From Adenophora triphylla var. japonica (taxonomy: Eukaryota; Streptophyta; Magnoliopsida; Asterales; Campanulaceae), in the NCBI GenBank assembly GCA_022495995.1, contig JAFEMH010002578.1, positions 124,001-188,000 on the forward strand: a DNA stretch of 64,000 nt, in the 5' to 3' direction. Positions 57,656 through 64,000 of this stretch are shown here, in pieces (positions within the stretch are counted from its first letter, which is position 1; each line of letters starts with the position of its first letter). The position numbers and the translations under genes are program-made. The notes under the pieces were generated by a model that saw nothing but the letters and a program-made list of their open reading frames with translations, was not told the DNA's origin and made no database searches.

Positions 57656-58550
57656 CATTCATAATCATGTGAATCTAACATTCTATCCTTGTGGAGTTTA
57701 GAGATGCGTTTCTCATTTATATGACCAAGCCGGCAATGCCACATGAACGTGTTGTTCACGTTATTCGATTTAGATTTCTTGTCCACATGATAAACATTTT
57801 CAACAATATTTTGTTTCTCATCAACATCAAGAACATAAAGGCCATTAAATGAATTTGCAATACCATAAAGCATATCATTTAAATAAATATAAAACTTCTT
57901 ATTCGCAATAAGAAAATTATACCCTTCATTATCCAAACAAGAAACTGAAATAATATTCCTACTCAAATCCGGAACATAGTAACAATTGTTCAAAACAAGT
58001 ACTAAGCCACTAGGTAAAGTTACATCATACTCCCTCCGTGTCACGTGAATGGACACCAATAAAATGGGCACAATAACTAAGAAAAAGTACTATTCCCTCC
58101 ACTCATTCTCTCTCTTACATTATTTTAATACTCACAACACCATTATAATTTACTATTCCCTCCACTCATTATCTCTCCTATTTTACTATTACACTCACAA
58201 CATTCTTTCCATTTTGGGCAGTCTCCAATCACGTGAGATGACCCAAAAAGGAAATAAGTCTCCATTCACGTGACACGGAGGGAGTATGTTCCTACGGCTA
58301 ATGCAGCAACTCTTGCTCCATTCCCCACACGTATGTCAACTTCACCTTGTTTGAGTAGCTTCCTATTCCTTAGTCTCTACACATTTAAACAAATGTGAGA
58401 TCCACATCCGGTATCTAATACCAATGAACTAGAAATAGAAAGGAAAATATCTATCATATAGATACCTGAATCAGAAGCAATCGTATTGCCCTTCTTCGCC
58501 TTTAGACCTTCCTTGTAAGCCTTACAGTTGCGCATCCAATGACCAACCTC
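57655..58550 (-). pseudogene. Copia-2 protease and pre-integrase, split by MITE 4
   Basis: Upstream of the MITE the minus strand reads SLVLDTGCGSHICLNV (DTGC active site, near 58400-58430) and VGNGARVAALAVGT. Downstream it continues DVTLPSGLVLVLNNCYYVPD, SRNIISVSCLDNEGYNF and the pre-integrase FMWHCRLGHINEKRISKLHK. The join is in frame across the MITE if one TA is counted once. Stops near 58390 and 57656 are additional damage. Confidence 0.9.
58030..58284. mobile_element. Stowaway MITE 4
   Basis: 255 bp from CTCCCTCCGTGTCACGTGAA to TTCACGTGACACGGAGGGAG, an inverted pair of about 24 bp, with TA on both sides (58028-58029, 58285-58286). The interior shares the CCACTCATTCTCTCTC motif with the other MITEs, but the terminus differs after the first eight bases. 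It lies in the protease gene of Copia-2. Confidence 0.95.
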
Positions 58551-59323
58551 TTAGAAATGGTAGAAAACTGCATCCTTTTGAGACACTTTGGGAGCCTCTC
58601 CGGCAACGGCAACTTTTGCCTTAGGTTTAGCAATACTTGCTTTACCTTTGCCATCTTTCTTGAACCCTTTTCCCTTGTTAACCATTAACACGTTTGTCAT
58701 TTCGGGCTTCTTGATGTTCTTCTCTGTGGTCTTAAGCATCGCATGCAATTCGAAGAGATTCTTATCCATGCCACTCATGTGATAGTGCATTATAAAATGA
58801 CCATAACTTTCAGGCAATAAATTCAACATCAAATCCGTGGCGAGTTCCAAACTCATTGGATTTCCAAGCCTTTCGAGACGCTCAATGTGACCCTTCATCA
58901 TAAGGACATGAGCACTAGCCGACTGCCCCTCTTGCATCTTGCATGCAGTTAGGGCTTTCACCACATCATACCTCTCTTGTCTTGCTTGCACTTGGAACAT
59001 TTCCTTTAAGCGCTCCACATGTTCAAAAGCAGCTTCCATGTGTTCAAGGTCCTTCTGAAGGGCCTTAGACATGGTGGCAAGTATAAGGCATGTCACATCA
59101 TTAGAATCATCAATATGTTTCTTGTGAGCATCGTTATCTGCCCTAGAAGCATTGGCAGCAGGTGGAGGTGGAACGGGTTCGTCGAGAACGTACATTTTCT
59201 TCTCTTGCCTTAGAACAATTCTTAGGCTTCTGATCCAATCAGAATAGTTTATACCGTTCTCTTCGAGCTTGTCCTTCTCAAGGACGGATCACAGTGACAG
59301 GGGCTGATTATTGTGATTTGCCA
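58551..59323 (-). pseudogene. Copia-2 gag
   Basis: The frame begins MANHNNQPLSL at 59323, meets a TGA near 59290, then goes on with SVLEKDKLEENGINYSDWIR and MYVLDEPVPPPPAANASRAD. UBN2-type gag blocks follow: LATMSKALQKDLEHMEAAFE, EGQSASAHVLMMKGHIERLE and LMLNLLPESYGHFIMHYHMS. At the end the zinc knuckle is ruined: FYHF, stop, EVGHWMRNC, with the first two cysteines lost. It would form the particle shell. Start chosen at the first Met of the typical Copia gag N-terminus. Confidence 0.88.
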
Positions 59324-59596
59324 TTTCTACAATAAAATATGCAAACAATGAAACACATAAGTATCAACACATTTATCATCTAAGAGCAAATAATTGAATT
59401 TCATAAATACTCCCACTAAATTATACACCTTCAAATACAAACATGTATCATATAATCATAGTAGGCTAAGATCCATATTTCACTTGATTTTGGTTTAACT
59501 GAGTCAATGCCCGAAATCAAGCCATTTAGGTAGAAACATCGATCATATCACTATATGACTCTTAGATCTTTTATGAGATTTCCTTAGACATCATAT
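59324..59596 (-). other. Copia-2 leader, 3' part
   Basis: Untranslated leader between primer site and gag, interrupted by the solo LTR. Confidence 0.7.
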
Positions 59597-61563
59597 TGAA
59601 ATTACCAGGATTTTCGCACGCGACGAAAAGGCAGTTGTCTTTCGCGGGGTTGATGTCTGAGACCTCGCTTTCGGGAAGGAGAGGAGTCGCCACGCGATTT
59701 TGTATTTTGAGCCCAAACGTTGAAAAACGGCTTTTGGTTGAAAATGGTGTCGTTTTTATTGGCAGCAAAAACTTAGGAAAAAGCTTTGAAACAAGGTGTC
59801 ATTTTTATTGGTAGCAAAAACGAGAAAAAAGCTTTTTTGAGTACCAGAGATTGTTTGGTTCGGAGGTCACGTTACGTTTCGGGAAGAGTATTTTGAGATC
59901 ACCCGAAACGCCTCGTATGACGAGTCTTTCTACCTTTCTCGAAAATGTGTGCGTGTGTGTGTGTGTTTGCATTTTGAAAATGGGGGCTTGAATGACAAGC
60001 TTAATATTGGTTTGAATGTCAAACGTTTGATTTTTTGTGATTCTGTTTGAAAAGGCGAGCGTTTGAATGACAAACGTCGGTTTTAGAGTTTTTTAGGAAA
60101 AGTGGCGCGAGTGCTGATTTTAACTGTTTAACTTAAGTGTCAAGTGTTAACTTTTAAGAAAAGAGCGTTTGAATGTCAAACGTCGGCTTTTAAGTTTGAA
60201 GATGATCGTTTGGATGCCAAACGTCATTTCGCGAGTTTTTTGAAAGAGAGTTCGAATGTCGAACTCCGGTTTTGAACCAGGCATTACATTGTTAGCGATT
60301 TTACGGGAAAAACGCATTAAATGATATGTGATCAACGAATCATTTTTTGCAACTTGGACTTTGAAAAGTAAATACTATCATGAGCCAAACGGTTCGAACT
60401 TGTAAATGACAGTATTTAAAGTGCGGTATCGACAGAATCAAATGACCCGGAATTGTAAAGTACGATCGACGATCCAAACAGCTCGAAATTGTAAAGTTGC
60501 GTAAAAGTAAATGACGATCGATGGATCAAACGATCCGGAATTGTAAATGACATAAAAGTAAATGACGATCGATGGATCAAACGATCCGGAATTGTAAATG
60601 ACATAAAAGTAACGGAACGGGGTCGGAACGCCGTTTTAACCCGAGATTACTTCTCTTACGGGAAGAGAAGAGGATCAAGGACTAAAACGTATTAGACCCC
60701 GTTAGGCGGTGACGTCTACATTTCAACAACATTCATCCGAAACGGTTGTAGCGACTGGCGCGTAAACCGAGACGAAACGAGAGTTTAGGGAGAGGGAGCA
60801 CTACCTATGGCTAGGGTCTGCTCCTTTGGCTCGGTTGGCATATACGGGATACAAAAAGGTGTTTGGAATGGTGTTTCAAGGTGGTGGGAGTTGTATTTGT
60901 TTGAAATACGGAGTTTTCACGCAAATCGAGGCAAAACGGGAGCTTGGGAGAGGTGGAAACTGGCTTGGGCCGTGGCTAGAGAGGATTTTGGGTGATTTTT
61001 GTTGTTGTCAAAATGTTTGCAGCCCTCTGTATAAATAGGTGAAATTTGCAAAAGAGTCCGGATGGACTTAGGCTGAATTCCAGGGGGTTTTGTGAAACTT
61101 TGGAAATTGGAGGGACTTGCTGGCAATTCTGGATTGTCTGCAAAAGAGTCCGGCCGGACTTGGACTGCATACCAGGGGTATTTTAGTATTTTCTCACTGA
61201 AATGTGATTGATGTTGATGAGGGAGCTGTGGTATGCGTGCCACGTGTCCTGTGACTCACCTAGGGCATGGGATTTCGTGCCATTATCCCTGGTTTTGTCA
61301 GTTTTTAAAATAACTGTCCGAAAAATGTCCGAAATGCTCCCGGAAAGTGCCGGAAAGTGCGTTGTTCAGGGAAAGCTGTACTTTTACGTGCGACGACGTG
61401 TGTTGAGTACGCTTCGACGTTGGGATGCACGGGGCAGTCCCGGGACGTCTCGTTGGCTTGGGAACGGGGAGCGTAACGGGTTTCGATTAACCTGGAGCGG
61501 GCCAGTTAACGGATTCCAGTTAAATTTTAACGGATTTTGGCGATCCGGATTTGGGTACTTACA
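59597..61563. mobile_element. 1,967-bp solo LTR in the Copia-2 leader
   Basis: Starts TGAAATTACCAGG and ends GGGTACTTACA (TG...CA), flanked on both sides by CATAT (59592-59596, 61564-61568). GC-richer than its surroundings, with repeated GAATGTCAAACGTCGG and GATCGATGGATCAAACGATC units and no retrotransposon gene. The exact 5-bp duplication and TG/CA ends support a solo LTR left by recombination. It may derive from a Ty3-type element; superfamily not proven. Confidence 0.85.
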
Positions 61564-61568
61564 CATAT

Positions 61569-62159
61569 GTCAAAAAACATGTTTTAAATCTCATCGATGC
61601 CTTGGGTCAAATCTTATTTGAAAGCACCAATTAAGTCAAAATCTTTTTCAAACGTATGAGATATGGAACGATGCACCTAACTGAGTCAAAACTACATCAA
61701 CCATTCTCTCATCTTGATCACAAATCAAGATATAATGATGCACCCAACTGAGTCGAAACTACATCAAAATATCCTAAAATTTCACAAGTGTTCTAATCAA
61801 GGAATGACATAAGACTTAAATATTTAGAAAGCGTTACATGTTAACAAACATCGCATGGTTGTAACATAAATCTTATGTGTACATAATCATGAACATAGGG
61901 CTTCACAAAATTTCATACAAACACTTTGATCCAATTTTGAGAATTTACCAATCTATTTTTAATCATAGTAGATAGATCAATAACCTATGTGATAAACTAA
62001 TCATATTATTCATCATAAATCATGAGCATGGCATATCATATATACTTGTTTTCATAAAACAAAACACATAAAATCTAGATCTATTTCACATAGCATGGAT
62101 AGCAATTAATCAAATTAAATCTAGCATGCCAATTTCAATCCTAATCATGGCAAGACCGG
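61569..62159 (-). other. Copia-2 leader, 5' part
   Basis: No coding. Contains GATGCACCTAACTGAGTCAA twice (about 61671 and 61737), a repeat of unknown role between the primer site and gag. Confidence 0.7.
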
Positions 62160-62171
62160 GCTCTGATACCA
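62160..62171 (-). other. Copia-2 primer binding site (tRNA-Met)
   Basis: The minus strand reads TGGTATCAGAGC one base after the 5' LTR. Confidence 0.93.
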
Positions 62172-62172
62172 C

Positions 62173-63861
62173 TGTTGGGTTTTGAGGTTACAAACGCAGC
62201 GAAAAATAATTTATACAACAACAAACCCTAGCCCTTAGATCCGTCTAGCATGAAGAGATGAAGAATATGAAATAGAATTACATACCTTGAATGCGATTAA
62301 GTTCGTCGAAAACAGATCTCAAAATTCAAGCTTGGAATTTTGATGTCGAATCTTCTATCTTCCTTGTTCAACCTTGGTGATGAATCAATCAACGGAGATC
62401 TTCAAGACTTGGGAGATAAAGCAACCTCCCTCTATCCACACGCGAACGAACCAAGAACGCTTCTTGTAGGATTGCTAGATGATCCTCTTGATTATTGAAA
62501 CTCTTTTCAATAATCAATGGTGAAAACAACGGAATTGATTTTGGGACTTTTGATTCTTAATCAATAATCAAAGCCTAGAGTTTCATAAACCTAGAACAAT
62601 GATGTAGAGAGATGTTTTTGGCTTCCCTAGGATTGTATTTATACATGGGTATGAATCCCTAACACTTAGGGTTAAATCCTTGTCAAACACAAAAACCTTA
62701 CCATCCTTGGAACGCTGTACGGACACGCTTTTCGCAATGGGCATGACTCGTCTATGAGGGCACTAGTCGTGCTTTTGAAAAAAAACTCGTGATACGAGTC
62801 GTGCCTCAAAATGTACTCGTGCTGATCCCAGGAACGACTCATGCCCAAGAGCACGAGCGTGCCCAAGCCAAAAGCCACTCGTTCCCACGAATCGTGACCA
62901 AAAATACAGTCGTGCTGATTTTCGTCACTAGTCGTTCCTCATGTCACGAGTCGTGACCCAGGGCACGAGTCGTGCTCCTGGTCACGAGTCGTGACATAAA
63001 CCCAAAATTCCAATTTTTAGCCAGAATCAAATTCTCTCTTTGTGTGTGACCCAATAAGAATTATATTATGTTGGTAGTGAGTCGAAACATCAACCTCACA
63101 AGACATAAGTGATTTCTAGCAAACCATTATATCCATCCAATTAATATAACATCAAAACTTGATTCCTCAATAGATCAAATGTCACAATCCCTTTGTCCAC
63201 GATGTCCAATTGAACATGAGTCATGGTCCATGTCAACTTACATGTTCAATGCTTTCTCGATTCCGAATATGTTGATAATCCAAATGCATTTGATCTCTAT
63301 CAAATCACTTAAGTGTGGCCACACATTTCATCAACATCATTCATCGAGGGGCCCAAGTAAACATCTCTCTCAACGAGAGGGACAAATCCCATCTTGACTT
63401 ATCATTCTTCCCTACAAGAATCCAATCGTGCCAATATAGCCCTTATTGCTATCCGATTAAAGATAGTGTTAGACTATCAAACACAATGTTCATCGTGTGG
63501 AAGACGATGATAATCTCAAGTTCAAAGAATTCAATGACACTACTATCATGAGATTTAATCATGACACATATGACTATTGACCATGTCATAAATCTCATCG
63601 GTAGGTCATATCCAATACTTGTTCTCTAGAAAGTATCCATAAGTGTAATGTGCATCACATACATATAATCATCTCTATGATTGTCTACTACCAACTTATA
63701 CTAGTTATTCACAATAACTAGGGAAGCAGTTCAATATAATAAACATGCAAACATATAATGAACGAAATAATACTTTCTCTATAATAAATGATAAAGACGA
63801 TTACATAGAGGTTTAGATAATAAGTCAAACATAACTAAATGCCTAGGGAACTACACCAACA
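62173..63861 (-). repeat. Copia-2 5' LTR
   Basis: 1,689 bp. On the coding strand it runs from TGTTGGTGTAG to CTCAAAACCCAACA. It is full length, unlike the left copy, and carries the same CACGAGTCGTG palindromes at 62740-62995. It ends at 63861 next to coding sequence of Copia-3. Confidence 0.92.
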
Positions 63862-64000
63862 ACGATGTATCAGGAGATCGAGAAAAGTGTAGGCTTCGAT
63901 AGAGTGTACCCTTAACATATCGTAGAATCCGTTTGACTGCAAGCAAGTGAGTTGTGCGGGGAGAATGCATGAACTGACATACTTGGTTGACAGCGAACGC
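63862..64000 (-). pseudogene. Copia-3 pol fragment interrupted by Copia-2
   Basis: The minus strand reads AFAVNQVCQFMHSPRTTHLL then AVKRILRYVKGTLYRSLHFS, the RT/RNase H junction region of a Copia pol, open to the window edge. The reading stops at the Copia-2 LTR, so Copia-2 inserted into it. The remainder is outside the window. Confidence 0.88.

Larger units (their letters stand above)
53686..63861 (-). mobile_element. Copia-2 LTR retrotransposon with nested MITE and solo LTR
   Basis: Two LTRs (left truncated) and, on the minus strand, primer site, long leader, gag, protease, integrase, reverse transcriptase, RNase H and purine tract. Total 10.2 kb including a 1,967-bp solo LTR in the leader and a 255-bp MITE in the protease region. 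Several Trp or Gln codons are now stops. The right LTR borders another Copia coding sequence, so it inserted into an older element. Confidence 0.93.

Noticed and set aside
61208..61621. 137-residue plus-strand frame
   Set aside because: Lies within the solo LTR; no homology, no conserved motif, and GC-rich composition explains the open frame.

Overview
This window is intergenic DNA from a flowering plant, probably a eudicot. It is almost entirely nested transposable elements, with an integrated plant pararetrovirus cluster and only fragments of host genes. The plant assignment rests on tRNA-Met primer sites of Copia elements (TGGTATCAGAGC), En/Spm (CACTA) ends and genes, Stowaway MITEs with the CTCCCTCCGTCCC terminus, a Helitron 3' hairpin, a plant mobile domain gene, a PIN-LIKES (PILS) exon set, a plant type-A DnaJ fragment and caulimovirid sequences. 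No intact host gene, rRNA, tRNA or CRISPR array was seen.

Layout. 1-2820: decayed MULE transposase (+) beside a decayed MAIN-like plant mobile domain gene (-), the latter split by a Stowaway MITE. 4876-5417: palindrome-flanked tandem array. 5466-10076: CACTA-1, with a broken Ptta/En/Spm gene and two pieces of a host DnaJ gene between opposed TATAGGG-type heptamer arrays. 10150-21480: Copia-1 (-), target duplication ATCAG; its right LTR is split by CACTA-2 (15106-21359). 21620-23187: three or four exons of a PILS gene (-), broken by a probable solo LTR. 24680-26060: Copia relic (+). 27195-27472: second MITE. 27597-31880: Helitron with both ends recognisable.

32862-48126: endogenous pararetroviruses between TA-dinucleotide arrays. 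Two caulimovirid lineages are present: A, whose reverse transcriptase and movement protein look badnavirus-like, and B, petuvirus/florendovirus-like. Each genome is broken so that the primer site and movement protein lie on the plus strand and the reverse transcriptase part on the minus strand. Lineage B also shows a 3,032-bp primer-site-to-primer-site unit carrying movement and coat protein but no polymerase. All copies are broken by stops and frameshifts. A 970-bp hAT-type element with a perfect 8-bp target duplication sits in the B polymerase segment.

48127-53685: TA arrays, a Helitron-like 3' end, a Copia gag/protease relic (+), two nested CACTA ends, a GC-rich duplicated segment, an 84-bp palindrome, and a 181-bp tandem duplication that preserves an empty and a filled site of a third MITE. 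53111-53685 is a long heptamer array that replaces the outer end of a Copia LTR.

53686-63861: Copia-2 (-), holding a fourth MITE in its protease region and a 1,967-bp solo LTR (target duplication CATAT) in its leader. Copia-2 itself lies inside Copia-3, of which only a stub (63862-64000) is visible. The order of insertion can be read from the nesting: CACTA-2 is younger than Copia-1, MITE-4 and the solo LTR are younger than Copia-2, Copia-2 is younger than Copia-3, and the hAT element is younger than the viral integration.
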